Of a stretch of DNA of 64,000 bases, positions 52,759 through 61,756 are shown one piece after another. The notes beneath the pieces were generated by a model. That model was not told where the DNA came from. It did no database searches and saw nothing but the letters and a program-made list of their open reading frames with translations. Location of the stretch: NCBI RefSeq assembly GCF_002531755.2, contig NZ_CP035002.1, forward strand, positions 781,858-845,857, read 5' to 3'. Source of the DNA: Rhizobium acidisoli. GTDB taxonomy: Bacteria > Pseudomonadota > Alphaproteobacteria > Rhizobiales > Rhizobiaceae. Position 1 is the stretch's first letter. Each line of letters opens with the position of its first letter. The position numbers were made by a program, and so were the translations under genes.

Positions 52759-54648
52759 ATGACAAAGACTGCAGAACAGATCGCTGAAAGCCACGTCTTT
52801 GAGGCCGACGTTGCCCGCCTTCTGCACATGATGGTCCACTCCGTTTATTCGGATAGGGATGTGTTTCTGCGTGAGTTGATTTCGAATGCGGCCGATGCCT
52901 GCGAGAAACTTCGATATGAGGCGATCGAAACACCGTTACTCCTTGGGGCTGATGCTGAAAACCGGATCACGCTGACGCTCGACGAAGATAACCGGCAGCT
53001 AGTCGTCGAGGACAATGGCATCGGCATGAGCCGCGACGAAATGATCGAGGCGCTGGGAACGATCGCGAGATCGGGTACTCGTGTGTTTATGGAGCGAATT
53101 GAAGCGAACAAAGCCGCTGAAGGTGCTCAACTGATCGGGCAGTTCGGCGTCGGCTTCTATTCCTGTTTCATGGTGGCGGAGCGTGTCGATGTGATCTCTC
53201 GTCGAGCCGGAACGCAGGAAGCCTGGACATGGACTTCGGACGGGAAGGGAAGTTATAGCGTCAGCCCTGAAACCACCCTCACTGTAGCTCCATCCCGGGG
53301 AACACGTATTGTCTTGCATCTGATGGAGGACGCTAAGCAATATACGTCCCGCTGGACCGTCGAGCGTATCGTCAAGGAACAATCCGGCCACGTGCCAGTT
53401 GCGATACGCCTTGTCGAGAAACCTGGCAAAGAGCCAGTCCAGATAACGGACGGCACCGCACTATGGACGAAGTCGAAGAGCGATGTCAGCAAGGAAGAGT
53501 ATACCGACTTTTATCGTAGCGTCTCGGGGCAGTACGATGAACCAGCTCTGACCGTACATTTCCGTGCTGAAGGCCGGCAGGAATATACGGCTTTGGCGTT
53601 CATACCCGGAACGCAGCCTTTCGATATGTTCGATCCCGAACGCAAAGACAGGATGAAGCTTTACGTCAAGCGGGTGTTCATCACCGATGATGCGGATCTG
53701 CTGCCGAGATACCTGCGCTTTGTTCGTGGGCTGGTGGATACCGCCGATCTCCCGCTTAACGTTTCTCGCGAGATGATCCAGGAAAGCCCGATCCTGACGG
53801 CGATCCGCAAAGGCATCACCAGCAGGATCATCACCGCGATCGAGAAACTGGCTGAAAGGGACGCCGAGGCCTTCCTCAAGTTCTGGGAGAACTTTGGACC
53901 AGTCCTCAAGGAGGGCATCTACGAAGATATCGAGCGACGCCCTCAGCTCTTGACGCTTGCTCGGTTTCGAACGTCCGCATCGAACGAAGGCTACCGATCA
54001 CTTGTCGACTACGTCAAAGACGCCAAGGAAGGCCAGAACGCCATCTACTATCTGGCAGGAGGCAGCCTCGATCAGCTTAAGGCGTCACCACAGCTTGAAG
54101 GGTTCCGGGCGCGCGGCATCGAAGTGCTGCTTTTGACGGACTCCATCGATAGCTTCTGGACGATGAATGCTCCAGACTATGAAGGCAAGGCGTTCAAGTC
54201 CATCACGCAGGGTGCTGCGGATCTGGCACAGTTTGCAAAGCTTGATGGCCACACAATGCCCGAGGGGGACAACGAAAGCGCGGCGACCTTCCTTGCATTC
54301 GCCAAGGAGAAACTTGCCGGCCAGATTGCCGATGTCCGCGCCTCCGACCGTCTGACGGAGAGTGCGGTCTGCCTCGTTGCGCCCGAAGAGGGCTATGACA
54401 GGCAGATGGAAAAAATCCTGCGAAACGCGGGTCGCCTTCAAGATGCCGCCAAGCCGATCCTGGAGATCAATTTGCTGCACCCCTTGATCAAAGCGATTGC
54501 GAGCGTGGAGGATGATGCCCCGTACCAGGAGGACGCCGCGTTCTTATTGCTCGACCAGGCGCGTATTCTGGATGGTGATCGGCCAGCAGATCCCCGCCGA
54601 TTTGCCGAGCGGCTTGCACGGGTCTTTCAGAGGTCGGTGCCGTCGTAG
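52759..54648 (+). CDS. htpG: molecular chaperone HtpG (Hsp90)
   Basis: This 629-residue Hsp90 family member has GHKL ATPase motifs (ELISNAADACEKLRYEA, VVEDNGIGM, GQFGVGFYSCFMVA), middle-domain and client-binding regions (DLPLNVSREMIQESP), and a C-terminal dimerisation domain. It is complete. It assists folding of cytosolic proteins after heat or oxidative stress. The ATG follows GAGAACCCGAGCAC, and the RpoH-like promoter fits its role. Confidence 0.95.
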   Translation: MTKTAEQIAESHVFEADVARLLHMMVHSVYSDRDVFLRELISNAADACEKLRYEAIETPLLLGADAENRITLTLDEDNRQLVVEDNGIGMSRDEMIEALGTIARSGTRVFMERIEANKAAEGAQLIGQFGVGFYSCFMVAERVDVISRRAGTQEAWTWTSDGKGSYSVSPETTLTVAPSRGTRIVLHLMEDAKQYTSRWTVERIVKEQSGHVPVAIRLVEKPGKEPVQITDGTALWTKSKSDVSKEEYTDFYRSVSGQYDEPALTVHFRAEGRQEYTALAFIPGTQPFDMFDPERKDRMKLYVKRVFITDDADLLPRYLRFVRGLVDTADLPLNVSREMIQESPILTAIRKGITSRIITAIEKLAERDAEAFLKFWENFGPVLKEGIYEDIERRPQLLTLARFRTSASNEGYRSLVDYVKDAKEGQNAIYYLAGGSLDQLKASPQLEGFRARGIEVLLLTDSIDSFWTMNAPDYEGKAFKSITQGAADLAQFAKLDGHTMPEGDNESAATFLAFAKEKLAGQIADVRASDRLTESAVCLVAPEEGYDRQMEKILRNAGRLQDAAKPILEINLLHPLIKAIASVEDDAPYQEDAAFLLLDQARILDGDRPADPRRFAERLARVFQRSVPS

Positions 54649-54830
54649 CAACGAGGAAAAGGTGGGGGCGGTCAGGAGCAGACGCCACAACATTCCAGGC
54701 GGTGACCTCGGGGCCCATAAGGTGTCAATCGGCGTCCAAAATCTGCACGCCGAAACACACCTCTGATTGCCTGGGAGCGAACTTCGATAGCTTCAATACG
54801 ATTTCCCCAACGTTGTCCGAACTCCACGGA
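54649..54830. other. intergenic region
   Basis: No terminator with a T-run is obvious after htpG, and no gene was seen. Confidence 0.3.
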
Positions 54831-55058
54831 TTATTTCGAGGGCAGGTGTGTTTTTGCAAAGTGCCGGCTGAGTTCGATAGAAAGGGCAGCGGGCGAGATC
54901 ATTCCGTCGCGATAAAGCTTGAACAGCAGTCTGACGGCGATGTTGTAATCTTTCGGATTTGCGACGCTACTGGTGGAATCGTATCCCGCGTCGTCGAGGA
55001 CGCCTTGCAATACAGTTAGGTCGGAAGTCCGCACACATATGTTGAGATTGGAAGACAT
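54831..55058 (-). CDS. small hypothetical protein
   Basis: This encodes 75 residues with the pattern LNICVRTSDLTVLQGVLDDAGY, then YNIAVRLLFKLYRDGMISPAALSIELSRHF, all helices without membrane segments. GAAGGAGGACG precedes the ATG at 55058, a strong site; a longer reading to 55103 is less likely. Probably one of the small conserved rhizobial proteins of unknown function. Confidence 0.65.
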   Translation of the reverse strand: MSSNLNICVRTSDLTVLQGVLDDAGYDSTSSVANPKDYNIAVRLLFKLYRDGMISPAALSIELSRHFAKTHLPSK

Positions 55059-55730
55059 GCCGTCCTCCTTCAATTTGGGGCGAAGGCAACGACCGACCTC
55101 CACGCAGTAGCGCCCGGATAAACGGCTACTGAAGACCCACCGTGCGCCTAATCTGTGCGGTTGGCAAAAGAAAATATTCCGGTAAGCAGGAAGCGGTCAG
55201 GCTTGTGCGTTCGAATGTCACTCGGGCGTCTCAAAATCCATAGAAGCTTCGTTGCCGCTATATCTGCCGAGTGGCGGTAGCTAATCAGAACATAGTGGGA
55301 GTGTGAAACCACGGCCGCAGGAGCCGTCGCGGTGAGCTAATCCGCTCGATCGCTCGGGCTTTCGCTGCGCCAACAAGTTAGAGCGAGGTACGGGGGACGC
55401 TTGAGGAAGCGTTTTTGCGGCGAACCTCACTCCATGGGCAGAAGGACGCGATTCCAACGGATCGGACAGTCTTGCAATGGCGATGGCTGCTTTTACAAAT
55501 TCACTGGCGAGCGCTCAATCGGAAAAGTCGGGACCGGCTGTTCGAGGCGCCGGACGAATGAGTTGGCCGTGCTGCCGTCGCACGGCTACAGCAATTGCCG
55601 GAGGGCCCGGTTCGATCCTGCCGCCGAGCGTCTCGTGGCGATTTCGGAGGTCATCGATCGCATCTACAACGGCGATAGTCGCGAGGTTTGTGACGGGACA
55701 AGATAAAGGCGACTTGCGCCACGGAGCTGC
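55059..55730. other. long region without a supported gene
   Basis: Overlapping plus-strand frames at 55401-55706 and 55477-55761 lack ribosome-binding sites and have biased composition. No motif, repeat or RNA gene was recognised. Confidence 0.3.
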
Positions 55731-55756
55731 GGAACCATGCTTTGAAAGCCTCGGTT
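55731..55756 (+). promoter_or_regulatory. EcfG-like promoter candidate
   Basis: GGAAC (55731-55735), 17 bases, GGTT (55753-55756), 28 bases before the gene at 55784. Confidence 0.4.
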
Positions 55757-55783
55757 TATGAGTGGAAACGATAGGAGCCGGGA

Positions 55784-56083
55784 ATGCGGAGGCGTTTTGA
55801 TTGGGAGAAGAGGAAAGCGGCGGCGCCTAACGATTTGGTGATCAGGAGCAGTCTGCCGCGATGGATCAAAACAGCGTTGAGACAAAGCGGGATCAAGCGT
55901 ATGAGCATGCTCTCCGTCTTGTCAGATGAGCAATTGCTAGAGATCCCGGGTATTGGGCGCCGGTCCGCCGCTCTCATTCGCCAGGAGCTGCTCCATTTTT
56001 TCGCGACGCACAGGCAAGATCGTCGCGGAGCCGGTGATCAACTGAATGCTGAAACAAGTGCGCAGCCTGAAGACAAGGCTTGA
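55784..56083 (+). CDS. helix-hairpin-helix small DNA-binding protein
   Basis: This 99-residue basic protein has the segment LSDEQLLEIPGIGRRSAALIRQEL at residues 46-69, a helix-hairpin-helix with PGIGxxSA, as in the RNA polymerase alpha C-terminal domain and DNA-repair proteins. The N-terminus is Arg/Lys-rich. TAGGAGCCGGGA precedes the ATG, and an EcfG-like promoter lies upstream. It may bind DNA nonspecifically or a promoter under stress. Confidence 0.6.
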   Translation: MRRRFDWEKRKAAAPNDLVIRSSLPRWIKTALRQSGIKRMSMLSVLSDEQLLEIPGIGRRSAALIRQELLHFFATHRQDRRGAGDQLNAETSAQPEDKA

Positions 56084-56112
56084 AAAGGTCTGTAGCAGCG
56101 CCTCTCCTCGCC

Positions 56113-56658
56113 TTATCGTTCGCCTTCCTCAAGGCGATCCAGCACGGCCTCGGGGGCGACATCCTTCTTGAGTTCGTGCAGTTCGTCGTCCGCTCCGCTC
56201 GGCACATTCAGCTTGTTCGCGATTGCCTCTACCATTGCGATCAGACGGGTTGTCTCGTGTTCATTTAGCAAGCTGACCTGCAGGTCGAGATCAGCACGCA
56301 AGTCATCCTCGGCCGCCATCCGGTTCTGGTTGATCAGCACGAATGTAGATAGGAAAATCGCCTCTACCGATGCCTCCATGGCCAAAATCACCAATGAAGG
56401 ATCCCACGGTTGCAGCGAGGGAATCAAACTTAGGTTTGCAACGATCCACGCCCCATAAAAGACTATGTGAATGTAGATAAACATCATCGAGCCAGCAAAT
56501 TTGCTGATTGCGGCAGCTGCCCGCTCCTGTGCGCTCGCCGTCTCCTGATTCTTACGACGACGCTGCATGACCGCGTCGATGTTACGTGCAAGCGCTGGGT
56601 TCAGTCCCTCGGGGGCTGTGGTTGTTGGGCTGTCGAGACCGCTGCCGGACTTTTGCAT
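56113..56658 (-). CDS. DUF1003 membrane protein
   Basis: This 181-residue protein has two central membrane helices (MMFIYIHIVFYGAWIVANLSLIP and EASVEAIFLSTFVLINQNRM) and the NRM-EDD region typical of DUF1003, followed by a cytoplasmic coiled coil (RADLDLQVSLLNEHETTRLIAM). The N-terminus is soluble (ARNIDAVMQRRRKNQE). The role of DUF1003 is unknown. A start at 56658 with GAGAGTGGTC upstream is preferred; a longer start at 56724 is possible. Confidence 0.8.
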   Translation of the reverse strand: MQKSGSGLDSPTTTAPEGLNPALARNIDAVMQRRRKNQETASAQERAAAAISKFAGSMMFIYIHIVFYGAWIVANLSLIPSLQPWDPSLVILAMEASVEAIFLSTFVLINQNRMAAEDDLRADLDLQVSLLNEHETTRLIAMVEAIANKLNVPSGADDELHELKKDVAPEAVLDRLEEGER

Positions 56659-56919
56659 GACCACTCTCTTGTCATCTCTGATGGTGCGTTCGGGCCACAG
56701 CGGGCGATCACAGAGGCTCATCACCTCTCACGGAATTTTTGCGGCTCATGATGGAGGAAGGTCAGTTGCTTCGTCGAAAATCTCGAAGAACCCGTCCCAG
56801 CCCATTCCTCCCTTTCGTGGGGGTGACCGGTCGCCGATCGCGCGCCGCCCACTCGTGTGATCAGTGGTTGTATCGGCACTGCCCATCGTTCATCTCTCTC
56901 GGCCCGCAATCCTGTGACT

Positions 56920-57279
56920 AACTTGGCCGACCTACCGAAGTTCCCATCGGATGGTCAACGACGGGCTGAGAAGGACACCGCTGCAATGGAGAGGCGTAGT
57001 ATGGCGTTGGACAGCCTTGGAATTGCCGTCATCCCGCCCTCGATCGTTACGGCTGAATCGGCGGATGGAAGATTGGTGGATCTCGATATCTTTCCTAAAC
57101 TTCCGGATCTCCAGTTTGTTGCGGATTGGCTCGGCACCCCCGACCGTCGCACCCTGGAGGAAGTGGTGGAAATCGCGTTTCTGGCGGTAGAAGCCACGGT
57201 TGACCGGAGTGACGAGCCGAGCGGTAACGACGGCCGCGGCATCAACGGCCGCGGCATCAACGGCCCTGTGCATTCATAA
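56920..57279 (+). pseudogene. LysR-type regulator, C-terminal remnant
   Basis: The reading AAMERRSMALDSLGIAVIPPSIV, then ADGRLVDLDIFPKLPDLQFVADWLG and RTLEEVVEIAFLAVEA matches the final part of a LysR effector domain (G-L-G-I-A-x-x-P ... L..G.L..L). No DNA-binding domain precedes it. The coding sequence ends in two exact 15-base repeats and a run-out to a TAA at 57279. Confidence 0.6.
57232..57261 (+). repeat. tandem 15-bp repeat
   Basis: The unit GGCCGCGGCATCAAC occurs twice in direct succession near the end of the LysR remnant. It encodes GRGIN repeats and looks like a recent slippage event. Confidence 0.8.
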
Positions 57280-57482
57280 CCGTCCCGGTATTTTGCAGGC
57301 CGACGCTGAGCCAGACCATTCAAGCGCCTGGAGAATCGGGTCAGGGTGCGTGCTCACCCATCAGGCCACTTACGGCGGCGACTTGAGATTGGAGTGAATA
57401 ACGGGTTGGGCCGCCTCGGCATGCGGACAGAGATTTGCCACGATGCTCCAGGCGGCTGGAGCAGTGACCTTGCCCCCAAGTT

Positions 57483-58409
57483 TTATCCAGTTTTGCGTTC
57501 GCTCCAGCGGTTTTTGGTTGCTGTTGTTGGTTCGGTAGCGGCGGGTTGCGGTGCGGAGCCATTTCGGCTGCGCAGCACCGCATCACGTCGCGGGTTGAGT
57601 ATCTGAGCGAATTCGGCCGGTGTCAGCCAGCCAAGGCCTGAATGCAGGCGTTGATCGTTGTAATCGCTACGCCAGTTTGAAAGCGCAGACCGGGCGTGAG
57701 CAAGCGACGAGAACAGAGTTTCATTCAATAACTCGTCTCGCAGCCGCCCGTTGAAGCTTTCGATAAAAGCGTTCTGGATAGGCTTGCCAGGCGCAATGTA
57801 ATGCCAGTCAACCTTGGTCCGGTCCGCCCATTGCAGGATCGCGTTGCTGGTGAACTCGCTGCCGTTGTCGCTGACGATCATCCTCGGCTTGCCGCGCTCC
57901 TCGATAATCCGGTCAAGCTCCCGTGCGACGCGAAGACCGGAAAGCGATGTATCGGCGACGAGCGCCAGGCACTCCCTCGTGCAATCATCGACGACGGTCA
58001 GAATCCGCAGCCTGCGCCCATCGGTGAACTGATCCGACACGAAGTCTAGCGACCAACGGTCATTGGCCACCATCGGCACCAGCATCGGCGCTCGCGTGCC
58101 TATCGCTCGCTTGCGACCGCCGCGCTTGCGCACCGTCAGTTTCTCCTCCCGATAGAGCCGGAAGAGCCTCTTGTGGTTCACGAGGTGACCCTCCCGCCTC
58201 AGCAGCACATGAATGCGTCGATATCCAAAGCGGCGGCGTTCATGCGCCAACGCCTTCATTCGCTCGCGAAGCTCATGATCATCGTCGCGCCTGGTCTCGT
58301 AACGAATCGTCATTCGGCAAAAACCAATGGCTTTACACGCCCGCCGTTCGCTCATCTCATGATGGCTCATCAGATGCGCGACAGCTTTCCGCTTGGCCGC
58401 GGGCGTCAC
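57483..58409 (-). CDS. IS407-group transposase OrfB (integrase core)
   Basis: This rve-type DDE transposase has [19 protein letters not shown] (first Asp), [14 protein letters not shown] (second Asp) and [18 protein letters not shown] (Glu), then a [11 protein letters not shown] tail. It starts near [20 protein letters not shown]. Translation is expected by -1 frameshift from OrfA, so no separate start is needed. The open frame extends upstream to 58553 over OrfA, but that part has no coding character. Confidence 0.85.
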   Translation of the reverse strand: MTPAAKRKAVAHLMSHHEMSERRACKAIGFCRMTIRYETRRDDDHELRERMKALAHERRRFGYRRIHVLLRREGHLVNHKRLFRLYREEKLTVRKRGGRKRAIGTRAPMLVPMVANDRWSLDFVSDQFTDGRRLRILTVVDDCTRECLALVADTSLSGLRVARELDRIIEERGKPRMIVSDNGSEFTSNAILQWADRTKVDWHYIAPGKPIQNAFIESFNGRLRDELLNETLFSSLAHARSALSNWRSDYNDQRLHSGLGWLTPAEFAQILNPRRDAVLRSRNGSAPQPAATEPTTATKNRWSERKTG

Positions 58410-58672
58410 CACTTCTTTCCCAAAAGGTCTTTCAAAGCGGCATTGTCGAGCATGGCATCCGCCAGAAGCCGCTTCAGCTTCGTGTTCTCGTCCTCCAGCG
58501 TCTTCAGCCGCTTGGCTTCGGATACCTCCATGCCGCCGAATTTGGCCTTCCATTTATAGATGCTGGCATCGCTGACGCCGTGCTTGCGGCAAAGCTCCGC
58601 GACCGGCGTGCCAGCCTCGTGCTCCTTCAGAATGCCGATGATCTGTTCGTCTGTGAAACGATTGCGCTTCAT
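58406..58672 (-). CDS. IS407-group OrfA (DNA-binding helix-turn-helix)
   Basis: This 88-residue IS3-family OrfA has [17 protein letters not shown], a helix-turn-helix ([22 protein letters not shown]) and a leucine-zipper region ([24 protein letters not shown]). It binds the element ends and can form the OrfAB fusion by frameshifting near its C-terminus (GKKW). Confidence 0.88.
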   Translation of the reverse strand: MKRNRFTDEQIIGILKEHEAGTPVAELCRKHGVSDASIYKWKAKFGGMEVSEAKRLKTLEDENTKLKRLLADAMLDNAALKDLLGKKW

Positions 58673-58743
58673 TCCCTGGTCCTCTCAATGGGCCAGAGCT
58701 TACTTCAAAATGGATTATTTCAACGGGGCAAGGTCAGCAGACA

Positions 58744-59681
58744 TCACCGAGGCGCGGTCGTGCCGAGTGTCGCCACAGCCATCATCCGTGCCTGAAACGT
58801 TTCCTGAAGTTGAACGATAAAGGCGCGGACCGCGGGGTTGCTACGGCGGCTTTCGGGCCAAAGGGCGGTGATGTTGTGCCGCTCAACAGAATACGCCGAC
58901 AACACCGGAACCAGCTCGCCTCGTACTACATGAGGCACCGCTGCGAAGGTCGCAGCCATGCCGATACCGCCGCCAGCAGCGAGCGCGGCGATCAGTGCAT
59001 CGCTTGCATCCACGATAACCTTTGATCGCGGCACAATCTCGATTGTCCGCTCGCCCATCTGAAATGGCCAGCGGAAAACCTGGCCAGTGCTTTGGTAGCG
59101 TAGACCGATAGTATCAGCTCCTCCAGTCTATCTGGATGCGTGGGGTTTCCGCGCTCTGCAAGATAGCCCGGCGATGCGAAAGCGCAGAGCCGGTGCGGCG
59201 CAAGCTTGCGCGACAAAAGCCGCGAGTCCGCAAGGTCGCCGATGCGCACCGCGACATCGATGCCTTGCTCTATCATATCGACAATTTGATCGCCGAGCCG
59301 AAGATCGACAGTTACCTTGGGGTAGAGGTGGCAAAACGCCGGCAGCGCTGGCGCAATCAGATGTATGCCGATTGGCAGTGACGCAGCAATTCGCAGCGTG
59401 CCCGACGGCTCGGACCGCGCCGCCGTTGCGACCTGCTCGATTGCCTCTGCATCGTTCAGGAGTTTTAGCGCGCGTTCGAAAAGTTCTCGGCCCTCTGGGG
59501 TCAGCGTAAGCGCTCGGGTTGTGCGGGTGAAGAGAGACACTCCCAGCCGCTGCTCAAGCCGTTGCACGCTTTTGCTGATGGCGGACGGCGAGACCCCCAG
59601 TGCACTAGCAGCAGCAGCATAACTTCCCATCGACCCGGCCCGCGCGAATGCGACAAGGCCGGTCAAGCGTTCAAGTGCCAT
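58744..59681 (-). pseudogene. LysR-type regulator, frameshifted
   Basis: The N-terminal frame (to about 59115) has the winged helix ([45 protein letters not shown]) and effector domain to HPDRLEEL. It then goes out of frame, while another frame continues [30 protein letters not shown] through [16 protein letters not shown] to the stop at 58744. A single base indel near 59115 explains this. It is divergent from the quinone-oxidoreductase gene, its likely former target. The IS sits just beyond its stop. Confidence 0.85.
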
Positions 59682-59781
59682 TGGTTCCTTCATGGCACTA
59701 CAGATGCGAACTTCGGCACAATTATCAATCCGCAGGGCGCGACATATCTGATGGGAGCGACAACAAACCATGGAGATTTCT

Positions 59782-60144
59782 ATGAGCCAGTTGATGAAGG
59801 CAGTTCGATTTCATGAATTCGGCGGTCCTGAGGTGCTTCGGTACGAGGATGCACCGAAGCCGGAACTTGCGGCCGGCGAGGTGCTCGTCCGCGTTCGCGC
59901 GGTCGGACTTAATCCGCCCGACTGGTATCTGCGCGATGGATATAAGATGCTACCGGCCGAGTGGCAGCCGAAGGTGGCATTCCCCGTCATTTTAGGGACC
60001 GATATCTCAGACGTCGTCGACGCCATCGCAGACGACGTCGAAGATTTCGCGATCGGAGACGAGGTCTATTCGATGGTGCGCTTTCCGAGCGGTCTTGCTG
60101 GCGGCAGCAGAGGATATGCGGAATATGTGAACGTGCCGGTGTGA
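59782..60144 (+). pseudogene. NADPH:quinone oxidoreductase (MDR family), truncated
   Basis: The 120-residue reading is the N-terminal GroES-like domain of a zinc-free MDR reductase ([66 protein letters not shown]). It stops at GYAEYVNVPV, just where the nucleotide-binding domain would begin, and traces of the continuation (SEIALGSV-like) follow in another frame. A GGAG precedes the start. It is divergent from the broken LysR gene. Confidence 0.75.
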
Positions 60145-60402
60145 GATTGCCCTCGGAAGCGTTTGACGGTTGCAACGGCGACGACCGGAACTGCCTACAG
60201 GAATGCCCCCGGCCGACCAGCTAGAACAGGGGGCCCATGACGCGGTATCCGATGTCCATCTGCGTAGTTGCAGCCAGGCCGCTGCCATGGCCGAGGACTG
60301 CTATGGCATCTGCGAGGGTGCTTGTCGCCGTGGGTCGGGCCGGCACGGAACCGAATCGATGTTCACGCTTTGATTGGCTACACGTCAGGAGAGGCTCGCG
60401 TC

Positions 60403-60699
60403 ATGAACAACTCCCAGATCAAGGTTCCTATTCGTCCGCTCCACGTTGAGATCGAAGGTCTCGCGCGCTACCGACAGGCACACAGCGTGGATGAACTCGC
60501 CCTGCTTCTGCTCAGCGTGAGCTGGCCTTCCGGCGGCAAACAATCCTCGGAGTTTCACCAAGCGCTTGCGACGTCGCTCGACGCGATGGAACTATACCTC
60601 GATCCCGAGGTCGCTCGCGGCGCCTTCGTGAAGGCAGCTCATGCCGCGGGAATGCACGTCCTCCCCGACGACATGACCGAAACGAAGATTGCGGGCTGA
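60403..60699 (+). CDS. DUF982 family protein
   Basis: This 98-residue protein has the DUF982-like layout: an N-terminal strand pair, VDELALLLLSVSWPSGGKQSSEFHQALATSLDAMELYLDPEVARGAF-type helices, and a basic start (NNSQIKVPIRPLHVEIEG). The ATG at 60403 is preceded by GGAGAGGC; the longer frame from 60268 lacks a site. Its neighbours are broken genes, so its function cannot be inferred from context. Confidence 0.7.
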   Translation: MNNSQIKVPIRPLHVEIEGLARYRQAHSVDELALLLLSVSWPSGGKQSSEFHQALATSLDAMELYLDPEVARGAFVKAAHAAGMHVLPDDMTETKIAG

Positions 60700-61055
60700 C
60701 AAAAAGAAGCCCCGCCTGAGGCCATCCCGCTGCACCCGGTAAGGTGTTCTAGAATGGCAGCGGAGGGATCGGCAGCCTTACAAAGCATTTCGGAAGGGTG
60801 CCGTATAGAACATTAAGACTGGCAGCGAAACGAGCTACGCTCTCGACTTCTGCAATCGAAGCGTCCGGCTGCAGGGACTCGTGCACCACAGAGCCCTCGA
60901 GATCGGCGTCGATCTGCACTAATGGGACGCCCCAGTCGCGGGCGTCGCGCCCGGCGCATCCTCGGCAACGAGAGCCGCTATGAACTTGTCGAGAGTGTCG
61001 AGCCCGCTGCGGGTCGAGAGGCGGTCTCGTTCAAGCGGCCAGAGTTAACGTGTCG
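60700..61055. other. intergenic region, no gene seen
   Basis: About 350 bases between the DUF982 gene and the response regulator, with only antisense shadows and no terminator or promoter I can defend. Confidence 0.3.
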
Positions 61056-61436
61056 TCATGATGCCGAGTTACGCCGGGCCTCGAAGCAGTTCAAGGCCCT
61101 CTCGACGGCATCCACTAGGACTTCCGGTGCCGTCGGCTTCATCAGTAGCTCGCCCTGCGCGAACGCAGGCTCCAGCTCCGAAACGGACTCGGTCTCCCCC
61201 GAATAGACGATGAAGGGGATCCCGCGATCGACGAGATGGCGTGCGACGCCCGTGCAGACGCCGTCCGAAAGACGGGGGTCGACGATTGCCACTGGCGGCG
61301 TATTCTCCTTCAGCCAGATGTCAGCCTCTGTCTTGGTCGAGAACGTAACAAAGTCGCCGTGGCCACGCTCCTCCAGTATCGTCTCGATATCAAGCGCGAT
61401 GAACGGTTCGTCTTCAAGGATGAGGATGGTGGTCAT
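61056..61436 (-). CDS. single-domain response regulator
   Basis: This 126-residue protein is only a receiver domain: ILILEDEPFIALDIETILE (acidic pair), VAIVDPRLSDGV (phospho-acceptor Asp in VDPRL), IPFIVYSGETE, and the lysine in LLMKPTAPEVLVDAV. Without an output domain it probably acts in phosphorelay or as an anti-sigma or motility partner, as many rhizobial single-domain regulators do. The related decayed copy at 4315 has the same style. The ATG follows AGAAGGAGAAGC. Confidence 0.88.
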   Translation of the reverse strand: MTTILILEDEPFIALDIETILEERGHGDFVTFSTKTEADIWLKENTPPVAIVDPRLSDGVCTGVARHLVDRGIPFIVYSGETESVSELEPAFAQGELLMKPTAPEVLVDAVERALNCFEARRNSAS

Positions 61437-61579
61437 GCTTCTCCTTCTGGGGCGAGGCTAAAGTATCGAAGTGAACATCGTTTGTCACTTCAGACCGAAG
61501 TCCGTCGGCAGGATCGGGGCGGTTGCGGTCAAATCCAAAATTTCCTGGTTGTCCAGGTAGGTCCGGTAGTGAGAAGAAC

Positions 61580-61756
61580 ATGTCTAGACGCGAGATGATC
61601 GACACCGGAACGGAAAAGCGCTACGTGCGCCGCGACAAGCAGGGCCAGTCCAATTGCCGGCTCGACGCCTTTCAAGCGAGAGCGTGCTCGATGCGTATGA
61701 ATTGCCCGGGACTTGCGTGCCCGGTTCCTCTGCAGCGGCGATTTCCGCGACGATAA
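61580..61756 (+). pseudogene. small conserved protein, frameshifted after its first third
   Basis: The start MSRREMIDTGTEKRYVRRDKQGQ resembles short hydrophilic rhizobial proteins that continue with a phosphate-binding-like and Lys/Ala/Gly-rich tail. After GQ the composition turns into Cys, Arg and Pro, as in an out-of-frame reading. GAGAAGAAC precedes the ATG. Probably broken. Confidence 0.4.

Larger units (their letters stand above)
57465..58736 (-). mobile_element. IS3-family insertion sequence (IS407 group), apparently intact
   Basis: The 1272-bp element is bounded by TGACCTTGCCCC (57465-57476) and its inverse GGGGCAAGGTCA (58725-58736). The same 4 bases GCAG flank both ends (57461-57464 and 58737-58740), a target-site duplication of the size usual for this group. 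OrfA and OrfB are open on the minus strand. It inserted 3 bases beyond the stop of the LysR pseudogene at 58744. Confidence 0.9.

Noticed and set aside
55401..55761. Two overlapping plus-strand frames before the HhH gene
   Set aside because: They overlap in different frames, neither has a ribosome-binding site, and no motif supports either one.
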